DNA of 64,000 nucleotides from Nostoc sp. RI_552 (GCA_016124525.1 WGNO01000007.1:62001-126000); one strand, 5' to 3'; counted from the first letter of the stretch, positions 47,764 to 59,606 are shown. The notes: generated by a model not told the origin, from the letters alone. A program made the numbers and translations.

Positions 47764-47929
47764 TGTTAACAAATACATAATTTGAGATTCTTTCTCAACT
47801 AGTTTAATACACCTGCGTCAACCTCAATATTTGAATTAGAGATTCAAAAGCAGACGGTGCAAGCATTTGCCACATTAAAATCCACTTTGTTTCTCAAACA
47901 CCCACTGGTTGACGCAATATTAACTAATG

Positions 47930-48523
47930 CTAATGCCAGAAATCAGTAACATCGTATCCCAAATCTTCTAACATATGTCGCAGCAGAGGTAAACTCAATC
48001 CAATCACATTGCTATGACAACCTGCGATTTTTTCTACAAATAAACTACCAAAACCCTCAAGAGCAAAACCACCAGCACACTTGAGGGGTTCCCCTGTGGC
48101 AACATAGGCTTTGATGGTGCGATCGCTCATTTTGGCAAAATGCACCCGTGTTACTTGACATCTGACTAAAGTCCGGTTTTGACATAAGTCTATTAACACA
48201 TGACCCGTATACAAATCCCCAAATTTACCTTGCATGAACTGCCAACGAGCAATGGCTTCTGTAGCATCAGCTGGCTTGCCATAAATCCTATCATTGATAG
48301 CCAACACGGAATCACAACCCATAATCAAAGCCGATTCAAACTGTGGAGCTACAGTTTCCGCTTTACGTTGTGCGAGAATTTGTACCAATTGTGCTGGTTC
48401 ATTGACTTGAATTTGCGACTCATCAAAATCACTAGGTTTAACTATGACTTCCATCCCAACACTTTGCAGCAAGCGGTGTCGGGCCAAAGAAGCTGAAGCC
48501 AGTACAAATAAAGGTGTTTTCAT
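47930..48523 (-). CDS. maf: Maf-family nucleotide pyrophosphatase
   Basis: A 197-residue Maf protein, a house-cleaning nucleoside triphosphate pyrophosphatase. The N-terminal motif [17 protein letters not shown] and the later [18 protein letters not shown] and GKPADATEA segments are characteristic. The C-terminus [14 protein letters not shown] is intact. The psbP gene lies 74 bases upstream on the same strand. Confidence 0.92.
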   Translation of the reverse strand: MKTPLFVLASASLARHRLLQSVGMEVIVKPSDFDESQIQVNEPAQLVQILAQRKAETVAPQFESALIMGCDSVLAINDRIYGKPADATEAIARWQFMQGKFGDLYTGHVLIDLCQNRTLVRCQVTRVHFAKMSDRTIKAYVATGEPLKCAGGFALEGFGSLFVEKIAGCHSNVIGLSLPLLRHMLEDLGYDVTDFWH

Positions 48524-48597
48524 GAGACTTGAGCTAAAAGTGGAAATTGTTATCTACCCATGGGAAAGCAATCTGCCTTCCTTTATCTCTATTCTCA

Positions 48598-49143
48598 TTA
48601 ATACACCGAAAAAGAACTTACCACATCTTCCATCAGCCTTTGAACTCTCGGCCAACGCCTTTCAGGAATAGAAGCGTTGAAAGTGAACAGCTTCCCACGG
48701 CTAATTGCCACACTAGCTACATTATGTCTATCTTCCCGATTAGGAAGTTTCACCTTATACTCTAATATATAGTATGTTTTGCCCTTGGATTCGCTTTCAA
48801 AAGCGTTGACTAACTCTGCTGAACGACCGGAATCGGGAGGCGCAAGAGCCGCTTTTCCTAATTTATATCCTACTTCTGTGGGTGTTCCCAATTCTGTCAA
48901 AGTTTTGCCCTCGGGCACAGGGCTAATTACTACAGAGACATTTTCTGATATTTCAATCAAATCATGAAATACCACATCGGGGCCGTTGGTAACCTTAACT
49001 TGTAACCAGCCATTAGGGTATGAAAACTGATAACCATCATAGGAATCTACAAAGCTGTTCAATCCAGCCGCAGCAGCCACACCAGCATTACTCAGGCTCA
49101 TGCTGAAGACTAATAACAAAATAAATACAATTCTTTTCCACAT
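48598..49143 (-). CDS. psbP: Photosystem II oxygen-evolving-complex protein PsbP (CyanoP)
   Basis: A 181-residue PsbP-family protein. A signal peptide ends near AGVAAAAGLNSF; no lipobox Cys is visible. The PsbP core is clear: DSYDGYQFSYPNGWLQVKV, DVVFHDLIEISENVSVVISP, LGTPTEVGYKL and the final VQRLMEDVVSSFSVY. It assists assembly of the luminal side of photosystem II. Confidence 0.92.
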   Translation of the reverse strand: MWKRIVFILLLVFSMSLSNAGVAAAAGLNSFVDSYDGYQFSYPNGWLQVKVTNGPDVVFHDLIEISENVSVVISPVPEGKTLTELGTPTEVGYKLGKAALAPPDSGRSAELVNAFESESKGKTYYILEYKVKLPNREDRHNVASVAISRGKLFTFNASIPERRWPRVQRLMEDVVSSFSVY

Positions 49144-49357
49144 TTCTCAAAATTCCTTTGGCCTGGGAACAAAATCAGACAAGTGTCATTTCTCGTTTTC
49201 ATTCTCCCATCAACCGGGTCACTTCGCATCACTCAGTACATCAGAAATGAGAAATCTTTCTAAATCTAGCAAAATAGTCAAGCGCAAACCATAAATTATG
49301 TGATGATTATTTATAATCGCAATTCTAAACTTAAAAGCAAATAGCTGATAGATCAAA

Positions 49358-49981
49358 ATGGATCTTCAAAATTGCTACCGTTTGTTGGGTTTAAGGTCAG
49401 GAGCCTCTTTTGCTGACATCAAAGCGTCTTACAGACGATTAGCGCAACAATATCATCCCGACGTTAACCCAAATGACATCACAGCTAAAGATAAGTTTAT
49501 TGCTTTAACAGAGGCTTACAAACTCCTTCTCACAAAAGTACCTTCCCAGGAGACCGCCCAAGGGTCGAGACATTCTTCTATGTCTGCAGGTGACAACAGC
49601 AAATCCACCCATGCACAAACAACACCCACAACCACAGTAACAGCTGAAAAAAACCCCAGACCAAAACCGCCCCATGTTGTAGAAATAGAAGAAAGGCTCA
49701 AGTGGAAGACTTATGAACAATTGCAACGTTTTTTAAAAGAAAGAAGATTTTCCCAAGCCATCGCTTTGGCGGAAGCTTTAGCAGCACGTTTACCCACAGA
49801 TACAGAAGTGCGCCAATGGCAAGCAGTTGCCTATCAAATCTGGGGACAAGCTTTAATTCCCGAAAATCAACTTTTAAAAGCCAAAATCTATCTCAAAAAA
49901 GCCCTGAAGACAGATCCTAATAATCAAGCTCTGTTTCTAGAGGTAAAGCGAGACTTGCAAAAATTAGAGCAGCTTTTTTAA
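49358..49981 (+). CDS. J-domain protein (DnaJ-type cochaperone)
   Basis: A 207-residue protein with an N-terminal J domain (residues 4-65: LLGLRSGASFADIKASYRRL, HPD in YHPDVNP). A Thr/Pro-rich linker follows, then a helical TPR-like region (RRFSQAIALAEALAARLPTD, KAKIYLKKALKTDPNNQALF). It lacks the G/F and Zn-finger domains of DnaJ, so it probably targets a DnaK to specific clients. On the other strand at 49964-50077 there is a 37-residue ORF of uncertain meaning. Confidence 0.88.
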   Translation: MDLQNCYRLLGLRSGASFADIKASYRRLAQQYHPDVNPNDITAKDKFIALTEAYKLLLTKVPSQETAQGSRHSSMSAGDNSKSTHAQTTPTTTVTAEKNPRPKPPHVVEIEERLKWKTYEQLQRFLKERRFSQAIALAEALAARLPTDTEVRQWQAVAYQIWGQALIPENQLLKAKIYLKKALKTDPNNQALFLEVKRDLQKLEQLF

Positions 49982-50247
49982 CCACTCTAACCACAAGTTA
50001 CCCATCCCTTCCTCAAGCAAGTAAACACCCCACTGTCCCGTAGCGTAAATATCAGCTACAGCCAAGGCTTGTTTCATGCCAATGTCAAAAAAATATCACT
50101 TGAGCCAAAAGTTAAATCAGCGCCAATAGGACTTTTTGGGCGATTAATGCAATTCAGCTATTCCACTAGATAAGAATTTATGTTATTTAATTTTATAGCT
50201 ACTTGAAATAAATTATCAACTTCGTTAAGACAAACGTCACATGGTGA

Positions 50248-51279
50248 ATGATTAAATCAACTTCCTCCTTAGACAGAGGATTTGTACAGTCCCTAACTTG
50301 GCCGATTGGCGGTTTAGTTTTAGGATTACTAATTCTCTTAACATGTCTGATTTTCAGTGTTACTCTGGGCGCAGCAGATATCCCCTTAGATAGCGTTTAT
50401 GCGGCCTTGACTAGCTTTGATGATTCTAAAGACCATTTAATTATTCGTACCGTCAGATTACCGCGATCGCTGTTAGCTATCATTGTAGGTGCTGCAATTT
50501 CCGTATCTGGTGCTTTGATGCAAGGTATAACCCGCAACCCATTAGCCGAACCTGGGATTTTGGGAATTAATGCGGGTGCCTCTTTAGCTGTTGTCATCGC
50601 CATTTTTATTTTTGGAACACCTGCATTAAATATTTATATTTGGTATGCTTTCGCAGGTGCGGGAATTACTGCTGTCAGTGTTTATTTTTTAGCTTCCCTT
50701 GGTCGCGGCGGGATAACGCCTCTAAATCTCACTATTGCCGGTGCAGCTATTAGCGCCTTACTTACTTCACTAATCACCACAATTTTAATAGTCAGTCAAC
50801 GGACACTAGAAGAAATTCGCTTTTGGTTAGCGGGTTCCTTAGCTGCTGCCGATGCAAGTATTATTACTCAAGTATTGCCTTACATTTGCATTGGCTTGAT
50901 TTTAGCATTTCTCTTATCAAGACAAATCACAATTTTAAGCCTGGGAGAAGATATTGCCCAAGGATTAGGTCAACAAACTTTATGGATAAAAATTGCTGCG
51001 GCTCTAAGCGTTTTTCTCTTACAAGGTAGTGCAATTGCAGTTACTGGAGGAATTGGATTTATTGGTTTAATCGTTCCCCATCTAGTGCGCTTTTTAGTTG
51101 GAATAGATTATCGATGGATCTTACCTTATAGTGCCATTTTTGGCTCAATCTTACTTTTAATTTCAGATATATTTGCCAGGTTAGTAATTCGACCCCAAGA
51201 AATTCCCGTAGGAATTATGACTGCTTTAGTGGGTGCGCCATTCTTCATTTATTTAGCCAAAAGTAATCTCAAAAAATAA
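50248..51279 (+). CDS. Iron-siderophore-type ABC permease (FecCD family), first subunit
   Basis: A 343-residue protein with about ten membrane helices of the BtuC/FecCD family: RLPRSLLAIIVGAAISVSG, MQGITRNPLAEPGILGINAG and GFIGLIVPHLVR are family motifs. Together with the next permease and an ATPase it forms an importer for iron-siderophore, haem or cobalamin-like compounds. No binding protein gene lies beside it. Confidence 0.92.
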   Translation: MIKSTSSLDRGFVQSLTWPIGGLVLGLLILLTCLIFSVTLGAADIPLDSVYAALTSFDDSKDHLIIRTVRLPRSLLAIIVGAAISVSGALMQGITRNPLAEPGILGINAGASLAVVIAIFIFGTPALNIYIWYAFAGAGITAVSVYFLASLGRGGITPLNLTIAGAAISALLTSLITTILIVSQRTLEEIRFWLAGSLAAADASIITQVLPYICIGLILAFLLSRQITILSLGEDIAQGLGQQTLWIKIAAALSVFLLQGSAIAVTGGIGFIGLIVPHLVRFLVGIDYRWILPYSAIFGSILLLISDIFARLVIRPQEIPVGIMTALVGAPFFIYLAKSNLKK

Positions 51280-51292
51280 TCAATCTCCAAAA

Positions 51293-52339
51293 ATGAAGAA
51301 TCATAGCTTAATTGTCCGCTCAAAAACATTTCCCATTTCTTTCCGCCTCCACAAACGCGTCCCCATTGTTTTACTTATTTTAATAATTATCACTTTAGTA
51401 ACAATGGTGGTTAGCACTGCTGTCGGTGAATATCCTACACCTCCTTTAACTGTAATTAAAACAGTTTTACGTATAGATACAGGAAATCCTGACCATGCTT
51501 TTGTAATTAATACCCTACGACTACCAAGAACTTTAACAGCTGCACTGGTGGGCATAGCTTTGGCAATTTCCGGTACAATTATGCAAGGGATCACAAAAAA
51601 TCCTTTAGCAGACCCGGGTATTATTGGCATTAATGCTGGTGCTGGTTTAGCAGCTGTAGCTTTGATTGTCCTGTTTCCCAATTTACCGGCGGGAAGTTTG
51701 CCCTTAGCTGCTTTTGTTGGTGCTTTAGCTACTTCTGTAGCTATTTATTTAATAGCATGGGATAGGGGTACTCATCCTATTCGTTTGATTTTAATTGGTG
51801 TGGGAATTTCTGCTCTTACTGGTGCTTGTACCAGCCTATTGGTGACATTTGGTGAAATTTACAGCGTTAGTCAAGCTTTAGTTTGGTTAGCTGGTAGCGT
51901 TTATGGGCGCAGTTGGGAACAGATGAGAGCTTTACTACCTTGGTTGATAGTATTTATTCCCTTAGCTTTAGCCAGCGCACCACAATTAAATGCTTTGGCT
52001 TTAGGAGATGAAATAGCTATAGGTTTAGGTAGTCGAGTAGAATGGCAACGCAGTTTTTTAATATTAATTAGTGCTGCACTTTCTGGTGCAGCCGTGGCTA
52101 CTGCTGGAACTATTGGTTTTGTAGGATTAATTTCTCCCCATATTGCCCGTCAGTTAGTGGGTGCAAATCATGAAGGGTTAATTGCGGTATCTGCTGTCTG
52201 GGGTGGAATGATTTTAGTTATTGCTGATTTATTGGGTAGAATTATCTTTGCTCCTGTAGAAATTCCTTGTGGCATTGTTACTGCTGTAATTGGTGCTCCT
52301 TATTTCATATATTTATTAGTCAAAAACCAGAAAAAATGA
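51293..52339 (+). CDS. Iron-siderophore-type ABC permease (FecCD family), second subunit
   Basis: A 348-residue paralogue of the preceding permease, 13 bases downstream. Motifs: [39 protein letters not shown] and [16 protein letters not shown]. Its stop overlaps the start of the ATPase gene (ATGA), so the two are translationally coupled. Confidence 0.92.
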   Translation: MKNHSLIVRSKTFPISFRLHKRVPIVLLILIIITLVTMVVSTAVGEYPTPPLTVIKTVLRIDTGNPDHAFVINTLRLPRTLTAALVGIALAISGTIMQGITKNPLADPGIIGINAGAGLAAVALIVLFPNLPAGSLPLAAFVGALATSVAIYLIAWDRGTHPIRLILIGVGISALTGACTSLLVTFGEIYSVSQALVWLAGSVYGRSWEQMRALLPWLIVFIPLALASAPQLNALALGDEIAIGLGSRVEWQRSFLILISAALSGAAVATAGTIGFVGLISPHIARQLVGANHEGLIAVSAVWGGMILVIADLLGRIIFAPVEIPCGIVTAVIGAPYFIYLLVKNQKK

Positions 52340-53142
52340 AATCACCAAGTTCTATGTATCATCAACTATCAACCAATAACTTAAGTTTAGGTTACGATGG
52401 GGTAACTATAGTAAAAAATTTCGATTTAACTATCCCCCAAGGAAAAATTACTATCTTAGTTGGTGGTAATGGTTGCGGTAAATCTACACTATTGCGGGGG
52501 TTGGCAAGATTACTGAAACCAAAAAAAGGTACAGTTTATTTAGATGCAGCAGATTTGTTTAAATTATCAACTAAAAATGTTGCTAAAAAATTAGGCATTC
52601 TCACTCAAGGTCCAGTTGCACCAGAAGGTTTAACGGTTAGAGATTTAGTAGCTTGTGGACGATTTCCCTATCAAAATTGGATGCAGCAGTGGACTAAAGA
52701 AGATGAACGCTTTGTGGAGATAGCACTAGAAACCACAAGAATGAAAGAACTAGCTGAACGTGAGTTAGATACTCTTTCTGGTGGGCAGCGTCAACGTGCT
52801 TGGATTGCAATGGTATTAGCTCAGGATACAAATATTTTACTCCTAGATGAACCAACAACTTTTTTAGATTTGGCACATCAAATAGAAGTGTTAGATTTAC
52901 TCTGGGAGTTAAACCGCAATCGTAACATTACTTTAGTTATGGTGCTCCATGATTTAAATCAAGCCTGTCGTTATGCAGATTATTTGGTAGCCGTGAAACA
53001 TGGTAGTATTTATGCCCATGGCACACCAGAACAAATCATGACTGAAATTACCGTGCAAGAAGTTTTTGGCTTAGATTGCCAAATTATCACAGACCCGGTT
53101 GTTGGTACACCAATGTGTATCCCTATTAGTCGGATACGATGA
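52336..53142 (+). CDS. Iron-siderophore-type ABC transporter ATPase
   Basis: A 268-residue ATPase: Walker [31 protein letters not shown] (typical of FepC/FecE), signature [13 protein letters not shown], Walker [13 protein letters not shown], and H-loop [13 protein letters not shown]. The ATG at 52336 overlaps the previous stop. Completes a CCE-type importer lacking a local solute-binding protein. Confidence 0.93.
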   Translation: MKSPSSMYHQLSTNNLSLGYDGVTIVKNFDLTIPQGKITILVGGNGCGKSTLLRGLARLLKPKKGTVYLDAADLFKLSTKNVAKKLGILTQGPVAPEGLTVRDLVACGRFPYQNWMQQWTKEDERFVEIALETTRMKELAERELDTLSGGQRQRAWIAMVLAQDTNILLLDEPTTFLDLAHQIEVLDLLWELNRNRNITLVMVLHDLNQACRYADYLVAVKHGSIYAHGTPEQIMTEITVQEVFGLDCQIITDPVVGTPMCIPISRIR

Positions 53143-53170
53143 TTTTAACTTTTTTCTAAAATGATTCTAT

Positions 53171-53431
53171 ATGTCTCAGTCTACAATTACTGTTAAAGTC
53201 AAGTTATTTGCAGCTTATCAAGAAGCCTATGGTTTGCCAGAATTAATACTAGATTTTCCTGATGGTACAACAGTTAGCGCAGTATGCGATCGCCTAATTT
53301 CTGAACACCCAGAACTGACTCAATGGCGCGACTTGACGCGTTTTGGTATTAATTTTACATTGGTGGATCCCGATACCCTACTACAAAATAACGATGAGGT
53401 TGTACTAATTCCCCCTGTGAGTGGCGGCTAA
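53171..53431 (+). CDS. moaD: MoaD-like small subunit of molybdopterin synthase
   Basis: An 86-residue ubiquitin-fold protein with the functional C-terminus VLIPPVSGG; the terminal Gly-Gly is thiocarboxylated and donates sulfur to molybdopterin. KVKLFAAYQEAYG and NNDEVVLIPP fit MoaD. It follows the ABC cluster with 28 bases and may be cotranscribed. A molybdoenzyme is encoded at 18392-19099. A thiamine-type ThiS is less likely given the PPVSGG end. Confidence 0.85.
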   Translation: MSQSTITVKVKLFAAYQEAYGLPELILDFPDGTTVSAVCDRLISEHPELTQWRDLTRFGINFTLVDPDTLLQNNDEVVLIPPVSGG

Positions 53432-53482
53432 AAGGATGGGGAAAAAATCCTATCAGTACAGCAGCCCAAAGGTGTAGTGGCT

Positions 53483-54130
53483 TTAGGTAGTTAAGCTATT
53501 ATGTTCAATTTGTGGTGTAGCCTTAGCCATCATCATTCCCCAGACAAAATTAAAATGAAATTTAGTTGCAGAATCTATATCAAACTGTGCACATCTAAGT
53601 AAATTATGAAACTCTTTTTGGGTATAACACCCTTTGTAAGCAGGGTCAACAAACTTCAAGATAAAATCACATACCTGACACCATAAATAATCTTTACACC
53701 AATCCAAAATAAATACTTTACCTTCTGGCTTTAAAACACGTCTTATTTCCATTAATGCACCACGAGGGTCATCAAAATAATGAAATGCACTTGCAGATAC
53801 AATTACATCAAAACTTTTATTGGTAAATGGCAAATTTGACACACTGGCATTTTGAAACGAAACATGAGGATAAGTACAAAATTTTTGTTGAGCTACGAAA
53901 AGCATTTTTTCGGAAATATCTACCCCAGTAATCACTTGCTGTGGATTTTCCGTGAGTAATAATTGCTCAAATTCTCCTGTTCCGCAGCCAATATCAAGCA
54001 CTGTTGCTGTTGGTGCAATCTCGGCCCAATTTTTCAAAGCACATAGGGTTTTGGTAATATATGTATGCCAACGCTGGTCATAGAAATTTGCCATGTGGTC
54101 ATATTGTTGGCGAATTACTGTTTCATTCAT
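53483..54130 (-). CDS. Class I SAM-dependent methyltransferase
   Basis: A 215-residue Methyltransf_11/25 protein. Motif I is TVLDIGCGTGEFEQLL, the acidic end of strand 2 is GVDISEKM, and VSASAFHYFDDPRGALMEIRRVLKPEGK follows as in ubiquinone/menaquinone-like methyltransferases. The substrate is not known. The gene lies downstream of ptxD on the same strand, with a 146-base AT-rich gap, so joint transcription is uncertain. Confidence 0.88.
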   Translation of the reverse strand: MNETVIRQQYDHMANFYDQRWHTYITKTLCALKNWAEIAPTATVLDIGCGTGEFEQLLLTENPQQVITGVDISEKMLFVAQQKFCTYPHVSFQNASVSNLPFTNKSFDVIVSASAFHYFDDPRGALMEIRRVLKPEGKVFILDWCKDYLWCQVCDFILKFVDPAYKGCYTQKEFHNLLRCAQFDIDSATKFHFNFVWGMMMAKATPQIEHNSLTT

Positions 54131-54276
54131 AGCTATTCTTTTAGTTATTTTTATTTTATTATGTAAATTAAATGTTGAGATTCAAACTAAAATAGATAGT
54201 TTGTTCCTATATTTTAATTCTTCTGTCTTAATAAAATCTATTCCTCAGAAATTTTGAATTTTCAATTAATGTGTTT

Positions 54277-55272
54277 TTAAGTCCAAAGACAATTAACCGC
54301 TCCCTGTGGCTTTTCACCTTGCAGAGCTTGGAGAATATTTTGAGCAGCTTCTAGGGCAATGTTGCGCCGCAAATCATCAACAGCAGATCCAATATGGGGA
54401 GTGAAAAAGGTTTGATTGGTGTTTTCTAATAACAACTGGGGGATTTTGTAGGGGCGGTCACTACGATACCAATCTTCCATTTCAAAAACATCAGCAGCGT
54501 AGCCTGCTAAGTGTCCAGATTCTAAGGCTTGACACACCGCTTGCTCATCAACTACCGAACCACGACAGGGGTTGATTAAAAAGCTCCCTCGTTTCATCGT
54601 GCCTAAGGTATTAGCATTGATTAAATGAAAAGTTTCTGGTTGCAGAGGCACCGCCAACACAATAAAATCACTGGACTGAATTAAAATATCGAAAGGTACC
54701 CGTGTTAATTGCCCAGCTGCCTCTTGTTGTGGAGTTAAAGCCACGGGATCGCTGTAAAGTAACTGCATTTCAAAGCCTACCAGACGTTGAGCGATGGCCT
54801 TGCCTAATGCACCCATACCGACAATTCCCAAGGTGCGATTTGCTAGCCCTAAGCTGTAAAATTGAGGCCGCCAACCTGCAAATTTACCTGTGCGAATAAA
54901 ACGATCGCTTACTAACATTTGTCGTGCTAACCCAATTAATAACCCAATGGTAATTTCGGCAGTGGGTGCAGACAACAAAGAAGGCACGATTGTAAACCAC
55001 ACACCGTAACGGGTACAAGCATCAACATCAAAATTATCGTAGCCTTTGAGAGCAGATGCAACTACTTTTAGCTGGGGGCACTGCTGCAAGAAACTTTCAT
55101 CAATGGTGTCTGGCATAAACACCATCAACGCCTGAGCATTTTTAGCTCGTTGCAGAATTTCCTCACGAGATAAAGACTCTTGGTTGGCGTTAGCAATGAC
55201 CTCACAATGAGGTTCAAGGAATTCAATCACTTCTGGATGTACCCAGTTAGTAATTACAACCGTTGGCTTCAT
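54277..55272 (-). CDS. ptxD: Phosphite dehydrogenase PtxD
   Basis: A 331-residue NAD-dependent phosphite dehydrogenase oxidising phosphite to phosphate in the cytoplasm. Compared with Pseudomonas stutzeri PtxD from memory, the active-site residues Met53, Lys76 (SALKGYDN), Arg237 ([10 protein letters not shown]), Glu266 (DVFEMEDW) and His293 (TPHIGSA; 292 there) are all present, and the DVFEMED block is specific to PtxD among D-hydroxyacid dehydrogenases. The nucleotide motif is GIVGMGALG; Asp175 after it suggests NAD over NADP. It begins 9 bases after ptxC, the end of a ptxABCD operon. Confidence 0.94.
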   Translation of the reverse strand: MKPTVVITNWVHPEVIEFLEPHCEVIANANQESLSREEILQRAKNAQALMVFMPDTIDESFLQQCPQLKVVASALKGYDNFDVDACTRYGVWFTIVPSLLSAPTAEITIGLLIGLARQMLVSDRFIRTGKFAGWRPQFYSLGLANRTLGIVGMGALGKAIAQRLVGFEMQLLYSDPVALTPQQEAAGQLTRVPFDILIQSSDFIVLAVPLQPETFHLINANTLGTMKRGSFLINPCRGSVVDEQAVCQALESGHLAGYAADVFEMEDWYRSDRPYKIPQLLLENTNQTFFTPHIGSAVDDLRRNIALEAAQNILQALQGEKPQGAVNCLWT

Positions 55273-55281
55273 GGTGTTTAC

Positions 55282-56085
55282 TCAAGCTAAACGTCTGCGT
55301 AAATAGCCACTGAAACTATCTACTAATATTACCATCATCAAAATTACCAGTAGTATTGCTAACACTTCTTTATACCTGATAACACGTAAAGAACCAATTA
55401 ATTCAAAGCCAATACCCCCTGCCCCCACTGCACCCATGACCGTAGAAGCACGAAAGTTATATTCCCAACGATACAAAGTTACATCTATCATTTGCGGAAA
55501 AACTTGCGGTAAGATGCTGTGATAAATTACCTGAATTTTATTCGCCCCGGCAGCCTGTGCTGCTTCCATTGGTGCAGGATGCACGTGTTCGATGTACTCA
55601 GCAAAAAACTTACCTACCATACCAATAGAATGAAACCCCACTGCCAAGGCTCCCGGTAATGCACCAAACCCAACCGCAGCCACTAAAATAATGCCCATAA
55701 TCAGTTCTGGTACAGCCCGTAAACCATTGAGAATCAGACGCGCCAGGTGAAACACAACTGGATGAGGTGTAGTATTACTAGCTGCTAGTAATGACAATGG
55801 CAGAGAAAAAGAAACAGCGATAGCAGTTCCTGCAACACTCATAGCCAAGGTGTCAAACAGTGGCTTAATCCAATTAATAGCCGAGCTAAAATCAGGCGGG
55901 AGCATTTGGCTAATTAAATTTATACCACTAGGTACACCCTTAACCAATCTTTCCCAATCAAACAGACCAACTAATAAAAAAGACACCATCACAACTACTA
56001 CAACAATAGCTAATTGCGACACATCCCTGTATCTCCGACGTCTTTGTTGTTTTAACAGGGGTTCAAATTTTTGGTAAGCAGACAT
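55282..56085 (-). CDS. ptxC: Phosphite/phosphonate ABC permease PtxC (PhnE family)
   Basis: A 267-residue PhnE-family permease with about six helices: VVVVMVSFLLVGLFDWERL, SLLAASNTTPH, RAVPELIMGIILVAAVGFG and the EAA loop with EAAQAAGANKIQVIYHSILP. Adjacent to ptxD (9 bases) and 119 bases after ptxB. It imports the ligand bound by PtxB. Confidence 0.92.
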   Translation of the reverse strand: MSAYQKFEPLLKQQRRRRYRDVSQLAIVVVVVMVSFLLVGLFDWERLVKGVPSGINLISQMLPPDFSSAINWIKPLFDTLAMSVAGTAIAVSFSLPLSLLAASNTTPHPVVFHLARLILNGLRAVPELIMGIILVAAVGFGALPGALAVGFHSIGMVGKFFAEYIEHVHPAPMEAAQAAGANKIQVIYHSILPQVFPQMIDVTLYRWEYNFRASTVMGAVGAGGIGFELIGSLRVIRYKEVLAILLVILMMVILVDSFSGYLRRRLA

Positions 56086-56204
56086 AAAAGTTAATTAAAT
56101 AGGCAAATGCAAAAAACAAAAAAAGGCACAGGTTGTAGTAAAATCACCTCCTTAAAACAAGAATTTTTTTCTATTTTAATGGTAGAACTTTCTCGATTAC
56201 CCGA

Positions 56205-58038
<1,834 letters not shown>

Positions 58039-58082
58039 CCTAGGAAAACTCTCCTACTTCATGGAATTTACCGACACTACAT

Positions 58083-58105
58083 TCATTCCACCAACAGTGG
58101 AATGA
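58083..58105 (-). repeat. Leader hairpin upstream of ptxA
   Basis: A perfect 9-bp stem (TCATTCCAC / GTGGAATGA) with a five-base loop, 45 bases before the ptxA start and just downstream of the Pho-box-like repeat on the ptxA strand. It could shape mRNA stability or be an operator. Confidence 0.6.
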
Positions 58106-58123
58106 CAATAAGTTCTCACCTTT

Positions 58124-58164
58124 ATTTAAAGAAGAGGTTAACAATTGAGTTTTTCTAGGTTAAA
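58124..58164 (-). promoter_or_regulatory. Pho-box-like repeats upstream of ptxABCD
   Basis: Read on the ptxA strand, TTTAACCT, AAAACTCA, GTTAACCT and CTTTAAAT follow each other with three-base spacers, so the two TTAACCT cores are exactly 22 bases apart (two 11-bp turns). The same period is present before pstS. PhoB/SphR control under phosphate starvation is inferred. Confidence 0.65.
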
Positions 58165-58361
58165 AACAAAAATAGAACAAAAAGGTTTCACTGTGTACTG
58201 AGTCTTATTCAAGAATCAAAAACGAATTTGTGTAGCACTCAGTATCACTTGTTCATCTATCCCACTCACCAACCAAAAAGCCATTGATATTGCCAAGGTC
58301 ATGTCCCCACCTAACATTTCCATAGGTGGGGACTTACGCCGATATTGTTAAATCTGCATTC

Positions 58362-58739
58362 CTAAGCTGCTTCAATTAAAGCACTCCAATCAGCAGGTAG
58401 GCGGGAGGTAAATTGGTTCATTTTGTCTTTTACTGCTTCCTTGGTAATTCGCAGAGTTTGTTGGATCAGCTGACTTGCTTGAATATCATCTAATTTGAAT
58501 TGTTCGCGAATCACGGCAATATATTCCTCCGCAGAAATAGGTAGCTTTCTGATTTGGTGAGAGTGCAGTCTTTCATAGTTGAGAGGTTCAGGTAGACCCT
58601 CACTTAGCTCAAGGGCTTGCCGATCATCTAGTTTGCTAGCTAAAATTCCGAGTACCGCTTTCACAGCAGCATCAGCTGTTTCTCTATCTGAGATAAAAGC
58701 TAGCTCACAAGCAGCATCCAGAAATCTTTCGTACTCCAT
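58362..58739 (-). CDS. DUF2267 protein
   Basis: A 125-residue soluble helical protein with the DUF2267 pattern (ETADAAVKAVLGILASKLDD, ALELSEGLPEPL, EYIAVIREQFKLDD, MNQFTSRLPADW). Function unknown. Downstream of a second DUF2267 gene on the same strand, separated by 130 bases; probably an operon of paralogues. Confidence 0.85.
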   Translation of the reverse strand: MEYERFLDAACELAFISDRETADAAVKAVLGILASKLDDRQALELSEGLPEPLNYERLHSHQIRKLPISAEEYIAVIREQFKLDDIQASQLIQQTLRITKEAVKDKMNQFTSRLPADWSALIEAA

Positions 58740-58869
58740 CTGTGTTCCTCACTGAATTTATATAAGTCCTTTCCAAGTAAATTAGACACTGGGTGAATTT
58801 TTTCCCAACCGTGGCAGAAATTTTTTGATAGTCCCCTGATGTATTTAAATTGTTTAATGGATAAGTCTA

Positions 58870-59313
58870 TTAAGCACGGACTTCTTCAGGCCACAGTTCT
58901 CGCAAAGCTGGCGGCATCATATTGATTACATCTTCAATTTCACCCCTAGTAATGCGTTCAGACAGTAGTTGGAACACTGCACGCACCACACCCTCCGCAT
59001 CAATTTCACGGTCGGTGTTGCGGAAGTAATCACGGATATGCTGTAAAAATGCTTCTTGATTGCGTTCTTTGGTGGGAGTAGCACCGGGTCGCCAGTTTTC
59101 GTAATAAAACCCCCCAAGAAGAATCGGTAATTGCGCTCCTAAATGTGCCGCTTCCTCTACTGTCAAGCGATCGCGCAGGGCGTGTAATGTGGCACGCAAG
59201 GCTTGAAAAACTTGATGCTTGCTTTCCCAGCCTAGCTTATTACGCAAATCATTTACCCAAGGAATTGTTGTTTGAACTGTTGTATCAAAGATATCCAGTC
59301 CTGTCGTTGTCAT
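58870..59313 (-). CDS. DUF2267 protein
   Basis: A 147-residue DUF2267 protein: QVFQALRATLHALRDRLTVE, AAHLGAQLPILLGGFYYENW, and IEDVINMMPPALRELWP. The AQLP-x-LLxGxYYExW signature is typical. These genes are often linked to stress or carotenoid-binding photoprotection neighbourhoods in bacteria, but nothing here settles a role. Divergent from thrC. Confidence 0.88.
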   Translation of the reverse strand: MTTTGLDIFDTTVQTTIPWVNDLRNKLGWESKHQVFQALRATLHALRDRLTVEEAAHLGAQLPILLGGFYYENWRPGATPTKERNQEAFLQHIRDYFRNTDREIDAEGVVRAVFQLLSERITRGEIEDVINMMPPALRELWPEEVRA

Positions 59314-59509
59314 AATAATAACTCCTGTTAATTGCCTTGACTGAGCAAGTCTCCACTCTTAATGTTTCAAGGCTTTTCATCTCCTTCAATCCATCGTAAT
59401 TAGTCAGAAGTAGCTTCTCCTCTGACTAACGATGTGTGATGCTCGATGTATTCCTCTATCTAAAGCATTTTCTGAATGTTAAACCTAGGTGTGACATCAA
59501 TCACATAAC

Positions 59510-59536
59510 CATACCCGACAAAAAAAGTCGGGTATG
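59510..59536 (+). promoter_or_regulatory. Perfect hairpin in the thrC leader
   Basis: CATACCCGAC and GTCGGGTATG form a 10-bp perfect stem with a seven-A loop, 71 bases before the thrC start, in the 293-base gap between divergent genes. It could be an attenuator or operator for thrC; no leader peptide is visible, and no T-tract follows beyond TTTG. Confidence 0.55.
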
Positions 59537-59606
59537 TTTGACGAGCATTTTGACTCGTGTTACTATCAGGCGAAAGTTGACTGACAAAATAGGGAAGGCT
59601 TCATTT

